Below are positions 1-7,793 of a stretch of 64,000 nt of DNA, one piece after another. How positions within the stretch are numbered: the stretch's first letter is position 1; the number at the start of each line of letters is the position of its first letter. Location: contig NZ_JARGYD010000002.1 in assembly GCF_029168315.1 (NCBI RefSeq), positions 62,001 through 126,000 of the forward strand, written 5' to 3'. The stretch is from Psychromarinibacter halotolerans. GTDB lineage: Bacteria; Pseudomonadota; Alphaproteobacteria; Rhodobacterales; Rhodobacteraceae. The position numbers and the translations under genes are program-made. The notes under the pieces were generated by a model that did no database searches, was not told where the DNA came from, and saw only the letters and a list, made by a program, of their open reading frames with translations.

Positions 1-1
1 G

Positions 2-343
2 GCCGAGATGCAGCATCGCGGCGTGTCCTTCGCGCTGGACGATTTCGGCGCGGGCTACACCGCGTTTCGCTATCTTCGCGAATTCTACTTCGATATCCTG
101 AAGATCGACGGCCAGTTCATCCGCAACATTCACGACAACCCGGACAACCAGGTCCTGACGCAGGCGCTGATCTCGATCGCCCGCCATTTCGAGATGTTCA
201 CGGTGGCCGAGTTCGTCGAAACCGCCGAAGACGCAGAGTTCCTGTGCGACATCGGGATCGACTGCATGCAGGGCTATTATTTCGGGGCGCCCACCACGCG
301 GCCGTTCTGGTCGGTCAAGGCCGACGACCTGCAGGTCGGATGA
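2..343 (+). CDS. EAL-domain protein (cyclic-di-GMP phosphodiesterase type), C-terminal fragment
   Basis: This is the last 113 codons of a gene that begins before the window. The reading frame is open from base 2. Family hallmarks are visible: DDFGAGY (the metal-binding DDFGTGY motif), FDILKIDG (the lysine-containing strand), AEFVET and MQGYYF. EAL domains hydrolyse cyclic-di-GMP in the cytoplasm. The conserved residues in this half are intact, so activity is plausible. The first half, including the EAL signature itself and any sensor or GGDEF domain, lies outside the window. The function is inferred from the domain only. Confidence 0.85.
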   Translation, partial: AEMQHRGVSFALDDFGAGYTAFRYLREFYFDILKIDGQFIRNIHDNPDNQVLTQALISIARHFEMFTVAEFVETAEDAEFLCDIGIDCMQGYYFGAPTTRPFWSVKADDLQVG

Positions 344-430
344 CGGCGCCGGCAAGGGCGCGTGCCGCCGCCCGGATACGACGCGGTCGCCGCAGTGCCC
401 GCGACCCGTTGCTGCACCTACGTCAATCTC

Positions 431-459
431 TTGCATTGACCCGCGCCACCGCATACCAC
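431..459 (+). promoter_or_regulatory. possible promoter for the phaA operon
   Basis: In the 200-bp gap between the EAL gene and phaA there is a TTGCAT hexamer (431-436), a 17-bp spacer and TACCAC (454-459). The match to the housekeeping consensus is weak (the -10 is about 3 of 6), so this is only a candidate. The rest of the gap is GC-rich without other recognisable signals. Confidence 0.25.
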
Positions 460-543
460 CGAATGCGAAACGGGCGGGGCATCGACGCTTTCTGACCATC
501 GGCACCGGACTCCGCCCGGCACCCTGATGGAGGAAGACCAGTC

Positions 544-1719
544 ATGACCAATGTCGTAATCGCATCCGCCGCGCGTACCGCGGTGGGCAGCTTTAACGGT
601 TCGTTCGCAAACACCCCGGCCCATGACCTTGGCGCCGCCGTGCTTGAAGCCATCGTGCAACGCGCCGGGATCGACAAGGCAGACGTCAGCGAAACCATCC
701 TTGGTCAGGTTCTGACCGCAGCGCAGGGCCAGAACCCCGCGCGCCAAGCCCACATCAACGCCGGCCTGCCGCAGGAATCGGCGGCTTGGGGCATCAACCA
801 GGTCTGCGGCTCGGGCCTGCGCGCCGTCGCGCTGGGGGCACAGCACATCATGCTTGGCGATGCGTCGATCGTCGCGGCCGGCGGGCAGGAAAACATGTCG
901 ATGTCGCCCCATGCGCAGAACATCCGGCAGGGTCAGAAGATGGGCGACCTGTCGTTCATCGACACCATGATCAAGGACGGCCTGTGGGACGCCTTCAACG
1001 GCTATCACATGGGGCAGACCGCCGAGAACGTCGCCGAAAAATGGCAGATCAGCCGCGACCAGCAGGACGAATTCGCCGTCGCCAGCCAGAACAAGGCCGA
1101 GGCCGCGCAGAAGGCTGGCAAGTTCGACGACGAGGTGATCGCCTACACCATTAAAACCCGCAAGGGCGACATCGTGGTCGACAAGGACGAATACATCCGT
1201 CACGGCGCGACCATTGAAGCGATGCAGAAACTGCGCCCCGCGTTCACCCGCGACGGCACGGTCACCGCGGCGAACGCCTCGGGCCTGAACGACGGCGCCG
1301 CCGCCGTGCTGCTGATGTCCGACGCCGAGGCCGAAAAGCGCAGCATCGAACCTCTGGCCCGCATCGCGTCTTACGCCACCGCCGGTCTGGACCCGTCGAT
1401 CATGGGCGTCGGCCCGATCCACGCCTCGCGCAAGGCGCTGGAAAAGGCTGGTTGGTCCGTCGGCGACCTTGACCTTGTCGAGGCGAACGAAGCCTTCGCC
1501 GCGCAGGCCTGCGCCGTGAACAAGGACATGGGCTGGGATCCGTCGATCGTGAACGTGAACGGCGGCGCCATCGCCATCGGTCACCCCATCGGCGCCTCGG
1601 GCTGCCGTGTGCTGAACACGCTGCTGTTCGAAATGAAGCGGCGCGACGCGAAGAAGGGTCTCGCCACCCTGTGCATCGGCGGCGGCATGGGCGTCGCCCT
1701 GTGCGTCGAGCGCCCCTAA
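544..1719 (+). CDS. phaA: acetyl-CoA C-acetyltransferase (beta-ketothiolase)
   Basis: A 391-residue thiolase that condenses two acetyl-CoA to acetoacetyl-CoA, the first step of polyhydroxybutyrate synthesis. The acylated cysteine is C88 in NQVCGSG, the catalytic histidine H347 in IGHPIGASG, and the second cysteine C377 in CIGGGMG. Length and motifs are those of the biosynthetic PhaA/AtoB family. A strong Shine-Dalgarno (GGAGGAAG) precedes the ATG. The acetoacetyl-CoA reductase gene follows 0.9 kb downstream on the same strand, which supports a PHB role rather than fatty-acid degradation. No PHB synthase gene is present in the window. Confidence 0.95.
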   Translation: MTNVVIASAARTAVGSFNGSFANTPAHDLGAAVLEAIVQRAGIDKADVSETILGQVLTAAQGQNPARQAHINAGLPQESAAWGINQVCGSGLRAVALGAQHIMLGDASIVAAGGQENMSMSPHAQNIRQGQKMGDLSFIDTMIKDGLWDAFNGYHMGQTAENVAEKWQISRDQQDEFAVASQNKAEAAQKAGKFDDEVIAYTIKTRKGDIVVDKDEYIRHGATIEAMQKLRPAFTRDGTVTAANASGLNDGAAAVLLMSDAEAEKRSIEPLARIASYATAGLDPSIMGVGPIHASRKALEKAGWSVGDLDLVEANEAFAAQACAVNKDMGWDPSIVNVNGGAIAIGHPIGASGCRVLNTLLFEMKRRDAKKGLATLCIGGGMGVALCVERP

Positions 1720-1727
1720 GCAGATCA

Positions 1728-1748
1728 GGGCGGGCCTTGTGCCCGCCC
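1728..1748 (+). other. GC-rich hairpin between phaA and the patatin gene
   Basis: GGGCGGGC and GCCCGCCC form a perfect 8-bp stem with a 5-nt loop (CTTGT). It starts 8 nt after the phaA stop and ends 7 nt before the next ATG. There is no T-run, so it is not a classical terminator. It occupies the position where a Shine-Dalgarno would be expected, so it may stabilise the upstream mRNA or lower translation of the next gene. Confidence 0.6.
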
Positions 1749-1755
1749 GTATCGC

Positions 1756-2583
1756 ATGAACAATCCAAAACAGATCGTATTCTCGGGCGGTGGCCTGCGC
1801 TGCTTCTGGCAGGGCGGCTTCATGACCGTGATGGACGAAACGAATCCGCTGAAACCCCAACGGGTGACCGGCGTCAGTGGCGGCGCGCTTGCCGGGTCGG
1901 CGTGGCTGGCCGGGTGCGAACAGAAGCTGCTGGACACCATGTGCGACGTGTTCGAGACCAAGGGCAGCAACGTCGACCTTTTCCACAACGGCGACAAGGG
2001 CATCACCCCGCACCAAAGCCTGTACTGCGAGGTGGTCGAGCAGGTTCTGGACGCCGAGGCGCAGGCCAAGGTGGCTGATGGCCCGGCCTTCCAGATCCTG
2101 ATCGCGCATCCGCCCGAACGCCCGTCGGCCAGAATGACCGGCGCCGCAATGACGGTGGCCTACGAGGCGGAACTGCACATCGTCGGGTCGCCACATTTCA
2201 ACTGGGCCGAGAAGTTCGGCCTGTCGGCGCGTCTGATCGATGCGAACGCTGCCGCAAGAGACGGCAAGCTTGCCGAACTTGTGTGCGGTGCGGCGGTGAT
2301 CCCGCCGGTGTTCGAGCCCGCGGAATGGGACGGCCGTTCCGTCATCGACGCGGGCATGGCCGATCAGGCGCCGATGCCGGATCCGGACGACGGCGACACG
2401 CTGGTGCTGCTGACGCGGCGCTATAAATCCCTGCCGGATGTGGACGGGCGCCGCTATGTCATGCCGTCCGACGAGACCCCGGCGGACAAGATCGATTTCA
2501 CCGATGGTCAAAAGCTTCGGGACACTTGGGCGCAGGGCGAAAGCGACGCCCGCAGATTCCTTGACCACGAGGGCCACGCCTGA
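1756..2583 (+). CDS. patatin-like phospholipase/lipid acyl hydrolase
   Basis: A 275-residue patatin-fold serine hydrolase. Visible signatures are the glycine-rich oxyanion loop GGGLR (residues 11-15), the nucleophile elbow GVSGG with S41, and the catalytic aspartate D198 in IDAGMAD; the Ser-Asp dyad is therefore intact. No signal peptide is seen, so it should act in the cytoplasm. It lies between phaA and phaB on the same strand with no obvious Shine-Dalgarno and a hairpin just before the ATG. The position suggests a role in PHB granule or lipid metabolism, but the substrate cannot be read from the sequence. PHB depolymerisation is one untested possibility. Confidence 0.85.
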   Translation: MNNPKQIVFSGGGLRCFWQGGFMTVMDETNPLKPQRVTGVSGGALAGSAWLAGCEQKLLDTMCDVFETKGSNVDLFHNGDKGITPHQSLYCEVVEQVLDAEAQAKVADGPAFQILIAHPPERPSARMTGAAMTVAYEAELHIVGSPHFNWAEKFGLSARLIDANAAARDGKLAELVCGAAVIPPVFEPAEWDGRSVIDAGMADQAPMPDPDDGDTLVLLTRRYKSLPDVDGRRYVMPSDETPADKIDFTDGQKLRDTWAQGESDARRFLDHEGHA

Positions 2584-2643
2584 TTTGAGCGAACGCAAAA
2601 AGTCTCGTAACGTCAGAAGTGTGGAGGAGAGGAGAGGATATCC

Positions 2644-3366
2644 ATGAGTAAAGTAGCGCTTGTCACCGGCGGCAGCCGGGGCATCGGAGAGGCGATCTCG
2701 AAAGCCTTGAAAGCCGCCGGGTACGACGTTGCCGCCACCTATGCGGGCAACGACGAAAAGGCTGCGGCTTTCACCGAGGCGACAGGGATCAAGACCTATA
2801 AGTGGAACGTGGCCGACTACGACGCGTCCAAGGCTGGGATCGAACAGGTTGAAGCCGATCTTGGCCCGATTGACGTGGTCGTGGCGAACGCGGGCATCAC
2901 GCGGGATGCGCCGTTCCACAAGATGACCCCGGATCAGTGGAAGGACGTGATCGACACCAACCTGACCGGCGTGTTCAACACGGTTCATCCGGTCTGGCCC
3001 GGGATGCGTGAACGCAAGTTCGGCCGGATCATCGTGATCAGCTCGATCAACGGACAGAAAGGCCAATTCGCGCAGGTGAACTATGCCGCCACGAAGGCGG
3101 GCGACCTTGGCATCGTCAAGTCGCTGGCGCAGGAAGGCGCGCGCTACAACATCACGGCGAACGCTGTGTGTCCGGGCTATATCGCGACAGAGATGGTGAT
3201 GGCGGTACCCGAAAAGGTGCGCGAAGCGATCATCGGCCAGATCCCGGCCGGACGGCTGGGCGAACCGGAAGAAATCGCGCGCTGCGTGGCGTTCCTTGCG
3301 TCGGACGACGCCGGGTTCATCAACGGCTCGACGATCTCTGCCAACGGGGCGCAGTTCTTCGCCTAA
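2644..3366 (+). CDS. phaB: acetoacetyl-CoA reductase (NADPH-dependent)
   Basis: A 240-residue short-chain dehydrogenase reducing acetoacetyl-CoA to (R)-3-hydroxybutyryl-CoA. It shows the Rossmann motif TGGSRGIG near the N-terminus, NAG at 82-84, and the catalytic S134, Y147 and K151 in SSINGQKG and NYAATK. PhaB-type features are the length and the C-terminal DDAGFINGSTISANGAQ region. A purine-rich ribosome-binding region (GGAGGAGAGGAGAGG) lies just upstream. With phaA it supplies PHB monomer. It differs from FabG only by context and details, so the phaA linkage is the main reason for this name. Confidence 0.93.
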   Translation: MSKVALVTGGSRGIGEAISKALKAAGYDVAATYAGNDEKAAAFTEATGIKTYKWNVADYDASKAGIEQVEADLGPIDVVVANAGITRDAPFHKMTPDQWKDVIDTNLTGVFNTVHPVWPGMRERKFGRIIVISSINGQKGQFAQVNYAATKAGDLGIVKSLAQEGARYNITANAVCPGYIATEMVMAVPEKVREAIIGQIPAGRLGEPEEIARCVAFLASDDAGFINGSTISANGAQFFA

Positions 3367-3396
3367 GACACGGCTTTGGTTAAAGAATTTTGCGGT

Positions 3397-3425
3397 ACGC
3401 CGGTCCCCTTGGGGGCCGGCGTTTT
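3397..3425 (+). terminator. intrinsic terminator of the phaA-phaB operon
   Basis: ACGCCGG pairs perfectly with CCGGCGT, the stem is extended by TCCC/GGGG pairs, and a TTTT run follows. It lies 30 nt after the phaB stop codon. Confidence 0.9.
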
Positions 3426-3556
3426 CGCTGGCCGCCTGTCGCCGCGCCTTTTGGTGACGCCTGCCGGTGGCCTGAATGTCGTCACCTGACCGATCCTGCC
3501 GGTCGGGCAGTGGCAAGGGCCGTCCACGCGGCCCATAGCCGTCGTGCGGTCTGCGC

Positions 3557-3724
3557 TCAGGCGCTGCTTAGGCGCTGTATCTCTTCCTTCAGGCGAAGCT
3601 TTTGCTTCTTGAGTGCGGTGATTTCCAAATCGTCGGAGCCGGGCCTCTGCAAAGCCGTTTCGACCTGTGCCGACAGATTTTGGTGCTTTCTACGGAGTTC
3701 CTCGAGATGTGAACTCAAGCTCAT
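3557..3724 (-). CDS. DUF465 (YdcH-like) small protein
   Basis: A 55-residue protein, highly charged and predicted wholly alpha-helical, starting MSLSSHLEELRRKH and ending with LKKQKLRLKEEIQRL. This pattern matches the small DUF465/YdcH family, which is common in alphaproteobacteria. The ATG is preceded by a strong AGGAGG Shine-Dalgarno at 7-nt spacing. The heptad-like spacing of leucines suggests a coiled coil that probably dimerises. The molecular function of this family is not established. It is transcribed in the same direction as trmN6, 94 bp downstream of it. Confidence 0.85.
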   Translation of the reverse strand: MSLSSHLEELRRKHQNLSAQVETALQRPGSDDLEITALKKQKLRLKEEIQRLSSA

Positions 3725-3818
3725 CGCCGTCCTCCTTCTCTGCTGATGGGATCAAGTGCACCACAAAATTCCGATTTTGTCACGCTACTGTCACCCTTCC
3801 ACGTAAACGATTAGTTAA

Positions 3819-4592
3819 TCATCCAATTTCGGCGTGCCATCCCGTCGGCAAGGACATGCCGTCGCGCAGAACGCCGCGAATCTCTGGCGTATAGCTGTCG
3901 CCATCGCGTTCGTGTTTTTCGCCGCTGTGCAGCACAATCGGAGAATGCAGCCGGAACGGACCCCGCGCGCCTTTCCGCGCGCGCAGCAGAACCAGTTCCG
4001 CCGCGCGCCCGACCCGGGGCGCCAATGGCTGAACCGCGATGTCCCCCAGCCGCCCGTCGCACGCCGACAGAAGGTCGATAAGACGGTCCGCGCGCTGGAT
4101 CATCGTCAGCACGCCCCGCGGCTTCAGACGTCGCGTCGCGGCGTCGACCCACGCTGACAGCGGCAGAACCTCGCCCAGCGCGATCTCTCTGGCAGTTCCG
4201 TTCGCCGCGGTGCCGCTATCGCGAAGGTAGTATGGCGGATTGGCGATCACATGGTCGAAATTCCGCGCACGTAAGCCACCCGGCATCTGCGACAGATCGC
4301 CCGTGACCACATCCATCGACAGACCGTTTCCAGAAGCGTTCCGGCGCGCAAGCTCGGCGTTCTCCGGTTGCAGTTCCAATCCGACCAGATCGAGTCCGCC
4401 GACGCGCGACTGAAGGCAAAGCCCTGCAACCCCGACACCGCAGCCAAGCTCTAGCACGCTGTCGCCCGGGCGTGCCGTGACAGAAGCGGCCAGCAGCACC
4501 GGATCGACCCCGGCGCGGTAGCCCTTCGCCGGCTGGAAGATCCGAAGCTGCCCGCCCAGAAACCCGTCGCAGGTCAGGCCGTCGTCAGCCAT
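3819..4592 (-). CDS. trmN6: tRNA1(Val) (adenine37-N6)-methyltransferase family protein
   Basis: A 257-residue class I SAM-dependent methyltransferase. The SAM-binding loop is VLELGCGVG (about 46-54), and the N6-adenine/N5-glutamine catalytic signature is NPPYY near residue 116. The N-terminal GGQLRIFQPAKGYRAGVDPVLLAA is typical of TrmN6 (YfiC), which modifies A37 of tRNA1(Val). The start overlaps the end of the upstream DUF2007 gene by 8 bp, suggesting coupled expression. PrmC/HemK relatives share NPPY, but the N-terminal motif favours TrmN6. Confidence 0.85.
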   Translation of the reverse strand: MADDGLTCDGFLGGQLRIFQPAKGYRAGVDPVLLAASVTARPGDSVLELGCGVGVAGLCLQSRVGGLDLVGLELQPENAELARRNASGNGLSMDVVTGDLSQMPGGLRARNFDHVIANPPYYLRDSGTAANGTAREIALGEVLPLSAWVDAATRRLKPRGVLTMIQRADRLIDLLSACDGRLGDIAVQPLAPRVGRAAELVLLRARKGARGPFRLHSPIVLHSGEKHERDGDSYTPEIRGVLRDGMSLPTGWHAEIG

Positions 4593-4800
4593 CCACGTCG
4601 ATGTCGTTGTCGCGCAGGACCCGCCGCGCGCGGTGCAGATCCCCGTCCCGCACCATCAAGCGGCGTGGCAGAATACCGATGGACCCTTCAAGCACGCTCA
4701 TGTGCACGTCCATCTGGAAGCTGCCGATCTCTTCTCCCTCGAGAAGTGCCGAAGCGTAAGCGATCACTGTCGGATCATTGGTGCGCAAAAGCTCTTTCAT
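4585..4800 (-). CDS. DUF2007 domain protein
   Basis: A 71-residue protein, MKELLRTNDPTVIAYASALL onward, with the pattern of the DUF2007 family: a ferredoxin-like small domain described as a putative signal-transducing protein related to PII folds. I chose the internal ATG at 4800 because it gives the standard family N-terminus. Longer in-frame extensions overlap the divergent polyprenyl synthase gene. It overlaps trmN6 by 8 bp. No biochemical role is established. Confidence 0.8.
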   Translation of the reverse strand: MKELLRTNDPTVIAYASALLEGEEIGSFQMDVHMSVLEGSIGILPRRLMVRDGDLHRARRVLRDNDIDVDG

Positions 4801-4849
4801 CCCGTGGATTAAGGGATAAGAAGGGGCGGATGTCGAGTAGGCTGACGGA

Positions 4850-5857
4850 ATGGTGAGACCGATGCGTGACACGCCGCAGAAACCGCACGAGCAACTGGCC
4901 GAGGCATTGGCCGGGGACATGGACGCGGTGAATGCCCTGATCCGGAAGCGGATGGCGTCCGAGCACGCCCCCCGCATCCCCGAGGTCACGGCGCATCTGG
5001 TCGAGGCCGGCGGCAAACGTCTGCGTCCGATGCTCACCCTCGCGGCGGCGCGGCTGTGCGGCTACGACGGTCCTTACCACGTCCATCTGGCCGCGACGGT
5101 CGAGTTCATCCACACCGCGACGCTGCTGCATGACGACGTGGTTGACGAAAGCAAGCAGCGGCGCGGTCGCCCGACGGCCAACCTGCTGTGGGACAACAAA
5201 TCCAGCGTGCTGGTCGGCGACTACCTGTTCGCTCGGTCGTTCCAGTTGATGGTTGAGCCGGGCAACCTGCGCGTGCTGGACATCCTGTCGAACGCCGCCG
5301 CCGTGATCGCCGAGGGCGAGGTGCTGCAGATGACCGCGGCGCAGGACCTGAAGACGGACGAAGCGGTCTATCTGCAGGTGGTGCGCGGCAAGACGGCGGC
5401 GCTGTTCTCGGCGGCGACGCAGGTGGGTGGCGTGATCGCCGCCGCGCCCGAAGATCAGGTACAGGCGCTTTACGATTACGGCGATGCGCTGGGGATCGCG
5501 TTCCAGATTGTCGACGACCTGTTGGACTATGGCGGGGATACCGCAGCAACGGGCAAGAACGTCGGCGACGATTTCCGGGAACGCAAGCTGACGCTGCCGG
5601 TCATCAAGGCGGTCGCCGCGGCGGACGACACGGAACGCGCGTTCTGGAAGCGCGTCATCGAAAAGGGCGACCAGCAGGACGGCGATCTGGACCACGCGCT
5701 AGAGTTGCTGGCGAAGCACGGCGCGATGGACGCGACCCGCGCCGACGCGCTGGCGTGGTCCGAAAAGGCTAAGACCGCAATCGACACCCTGCCCGCCAGC
5801 GACCTGCGCGACATGCTGCACGGCCTTGCCGATTACGTGGTCGCGCGGATCAGCTAA
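4850..5857 (+). CDS. polyprenyl diphosphate synthase (ubiquinone side chain)
   Basis: A 335-residue trans-isoprenyl diphosphate synthase. GGKRLRP (54-60) and the first aspartate-rich motif DDVVD (95-99) bind the allylic diphosphate and magnesium. The second motif appears as QIVDDLLDY. It elongates farnesyl diphosphate with isopentenyl diphosphate for quinone tails. In this group the product is probably decaprenyl diphosphate (UQ-10), but chain length cannot be deduced reliably. An in-frame ATG at 4862 is an alternative start; neither has a strong Shine-Dalgarno. It is divergent from the DUF2007 gene. Confidence 0.9.
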   Translation: MVRPMRDTPQKPHEQLAEALAGDMDAVNALIRKRMASEHAPRIPEVTAHLVEAGGKRLRPMLTLAAARLCGYDGPYHVHLAATVEFIHTATLLHDDVVDESKQRRGRPTANLLWDNKSSVLVGDYLFARSFQLMVEPGNLRVLDILSNAAAVIAEGEVLQMTAAQDLKTDEAVYLQVVRGKTAALFSAATQVGGVIAAAPEDQVQALYDYGDALGIAFQIVDDLLDYGGDTAATGKNVGDDFRERKLTLPVIKAVAAADDTERAFWKRVIEKGDQQDGDLDHALELLAKHGAMDATRADALAWSEKAKTAIDTLPASDLRDMLHGLADYVVARIS

Positions 5858-5861
5858 AGCC

Positions 5862-5910
5862 ACGATCTTCTAGAAGATCGTTATGTGCAGGATTTTCTAG
5901 AAAATCCTGC
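5862..5910. repeat. paired CTAG-centred palindromes (bidirectional terminator-like repeat, copy 1)
   Basis: Two perfect palindromes lie between convergent genes: a 20-bp one at 5862-5881 (ACGATCTTCTAGAAGATCGT) and a 24-bp one at 5887-5910 with the core GATTTTCTAGAAAATC. Each has a central CTAG. A diverged copy in inverted order occurs at 19932-19980. Because each folds identically on both strands, they are good candidates for a bidirectional transcription stop between the synthase gene and pyrC'. Confidence 0.85.
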
Positions 5911-5914
5911 TGCG

Positions 5915-7192
5915 TCACGCCGCATAGATTTCGGTTCCACCCACGTAGGTGTTCAGCACTTTGCCCTGCAGGCGCGCGCCGTCGAACGGCGTGTTCTTGG
6001 ATTTCGACTTTAGCGTCCAGCGGTCCAGCACCACCGGCGCATCCGGGTCGAACAGCACCAGATCCGCCGGCGCTCCGGCCTCTAGCCGTCCGGTCGGCAG
6101 GCCCAGCCGTTTCGCCGGGTTCAGCGCCATAGCCCGGAACAGTTGCGGCAGGGTCAGTGCGTCGGCGTGGTACAGCCGCAGTGCCGCCGGCAGCAGGGTT
6201 TCCAGCCCGACCGCACCGGATGCGGCCTCTTCGAACGGCAGGCGCTTGGATTCCTCGTCCTGCGGCGTGTGCATCGAACTGATGGTGTCGATCAGACCCG
6301 AGGCGACCGCCTCGACCATCGCCAGCCGATCCTCTTCGTCCCGCAGCGGCGGCTTCAGCTTGAAGAAGGTCCGATAGTCGCCGATGTCCAGCACGTTCAG
6401 GGTCAGGTGGTGGATGTCGACGCCCGCGGTCACATCCAGCCCTGCTGCCTTCGCGCGTTCCAGCGCGGGCAGCGCGGCGGCAGAGGACAGGGAATCCGCG
6501 TGATACCGCGCGCCGGTCATTTCCAGCAGCGCAAGATCGCGTTCCAGCCCCAGCCGTTCGGCCATCGGCGAAACGGCGGGAATGCCCTTGAGCGAAGCGA
6601 ACTTGCCAGAGGTCGCGGCAGCCCCTTTCGACAGGATCGGTTCCTGCGGGTGGCCGATGACCAGCGCGCCCAGCGAACGGGCATAAGTCAGGCAGCGACC
6701 GAAGACCTTGGTGTCGACAACCACGCGGTCGGCGTCGGTAAAGGCGATGGCCCCGGCGTCCCGCAGAAAGCCGATCTCAACCATCTCGCGCCCCTCGCGC
6801 CCCTTGGTCAACGCGGCCATCGGGTGAATGCGGACCGGCGTCGCCTCGGCGGCGCGGCGGGCGATGAATTCCAACTGCTCCGGGCTGTCGATGGTGGGCA
6901 GGGTGTCGGGGCGCGTGACCATCGTGGTCACCCCGCCCGCCGCAGCCGCGCGCCCGGCAGAGCGGAAGCTTTCCTTGTGCCGTTCGCCCGGCTCGCAGAT
7001 TTTCACGCCAAGGTCCACGATACCGGGGGCAAGGCATTTGCCGCCACAGTCGATCACGGTATCGCCGGTGGCGTCCGCCGGTCCGGACAGAATTTCAGCG
7101 ATGCGGCCGCCGCTGACCCGCAAGGCGCCTATCGTGTCGGTTCCCGCGTCGGGGTCGATCAGGCGGGCGTTGGTAAAAAGCGTGCCGGTCAT
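5915..7192 (-). CDS. dihydroorotase-like protein lacking metal ligands (PyrC'/PyrX type)
   Basis: A 425-residue member of the class I dihydroorotase amidohydrolase family, in the same operon as pyrB. The active-site sequence is degenerate. The HxH metal motif is replaced by G62-V-K64 in GIVDLGVKICEPG. The HVST histidine is S234 (YHADSLSS). The catalytic Asp of the TDHAPH motif is M307 (SSMHTPQ). H181 and the overall framework (PPLRDEEDR, GLETLLPAAL) are kept. This is what is known from PyrC' of Pseudomonas-type ATCase, where an inactive dihydroorotase supports the PyrB assembly. I infer a structural partner of PyrB, with a separate active PyrC elsewhere in the genome. Confidence 0.88.
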   Translation of the reverse strand: MTGTLFTNARLIDPDAGTDTIGALRVSGGRIAEILSGPADATGDTVIDCGGKCLAPGIVDLGVKICEPGERHKESFRSAGRAAAAGGVTTMVTRPDTLPTIDSPEQLEFIARRAAEATPVRIHPMAALTKGREGREMVEIGFLRDAGAIAFTDADRVVVDTKVFGRCLTYARSLGALVIGHPQEPILSKGAAATSGKFASLKGIPAVSPMAERLGLERDLALLEMTGARYHADSLSSAAALPALERAKAAGLDVTAGVDIHHLTLNVLDIGDYRTFFKLKPPLRDEEDRLAMVEAVASGLIDTISSMHTPQDEESKRLPFEEAASGAVGLETLLPAALRLYHADALTLPQLFRAMALNPAKRLGLPTGRLEAGAPADLVLFDPDAPVVLDRWTLKSKSKNTPFDGARLQGKVLNTYVGGTEIYAA

Positions 7193-7265
7193 GGACGGCT
7201 CCCTTCTTGGCGGCTGGACTGGGCAGAGGTGTCCTGCCGCATTTCGCGCGGGAAGGCCACAGTCG

Positions 7266-7793
7266 TCATTCGGCCGAAGACTTCACCTTGCGGCACAGGT
7301 CGTAGACCTTGCGCGCGTCCGGGATGCGCTCGAACCCGATGGGGATTTTGCGCGATCCGTTCTTGGTCTTGCGATACTCGTTGGCGAACCAGACGTTGCC
7401 GCGTTCGCCGTCGTCCCACGTCAGCGGGGTCTGCGTGTCGATCGGGTAGTCCTTCAGCTTGCGGCCCATCAACGGAATGTCCGTGGCGATGAAGGCGCGT
7501 CGGTCGGTCAGGGTGTACCACGTGTGGCGGCGGCTCCATGCGCTCCAGAACGGCGGCAGGACCCCGATGGACAGGCCGACCGAAAAGTGGATCAGGCCGA
7601 ACATCCAGAAAAAGCCGCCCGCCTGCGCCGCAAGGATCATCCAAAGCAGCGCGAACCCCGAGAAGAACAGGCCGAAGATCATCGCGGCGATCTGACCGAC
7701 GCCGATAACGAGGCGGTGGCCGGGGCGGCCCTGCCACAAGATCGTCTCGCCCTCGTTCAGAATACCTTCCCACCCGGCGGGCGTCGTGCTCAT
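7266..7793 (-). CDS. membrane protein with bacterial PH-like domain
   Basis: A 175-residue protein. ILNEGETILWQGRP near the N-terminus is followed by two hydrophobic segments (about 28-49 and 52-75), then WYTLTDRRAFI, a pattern typical of bacterial PH (bPH) domains. The C-terminus is charged and cytoplasmic. The start at 7793 gives an ATGA overlap with the upstream gene; a longer extension runs through that gene and is rejected. It sits 73 bp upstream of pyrC' within the pyrB operon. The role is unknown; its fixed place among two other membrane proteins suggests they work together. Confidence 0.75.
   Translation of the reverse strand: MSTTPAGWEGILNEGETILWQGRPGHRLVIGVGQIAAMIFGLFFSGFALLWMILAAQAGGFFWMFGLIHFSVGLSIGVLPPFWSAWSRRHTWYTLTDRRAFIATDIPLMGRKLKDYPIDTQTPLTWDDGERGNVWFANEYRKTKNGSRKIPIGFERIPDARKVYDLCRKVKSSAE

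Noticed and set aside
418..3516. Very long open frame (1032 codons) on the minus strand
   Set aside because: It is antisense to phaA, the patatin gene and phaB, which all have intact motifs. Its translation is Arg/His/Gly-rich, typical of GC-rich antisense frames.
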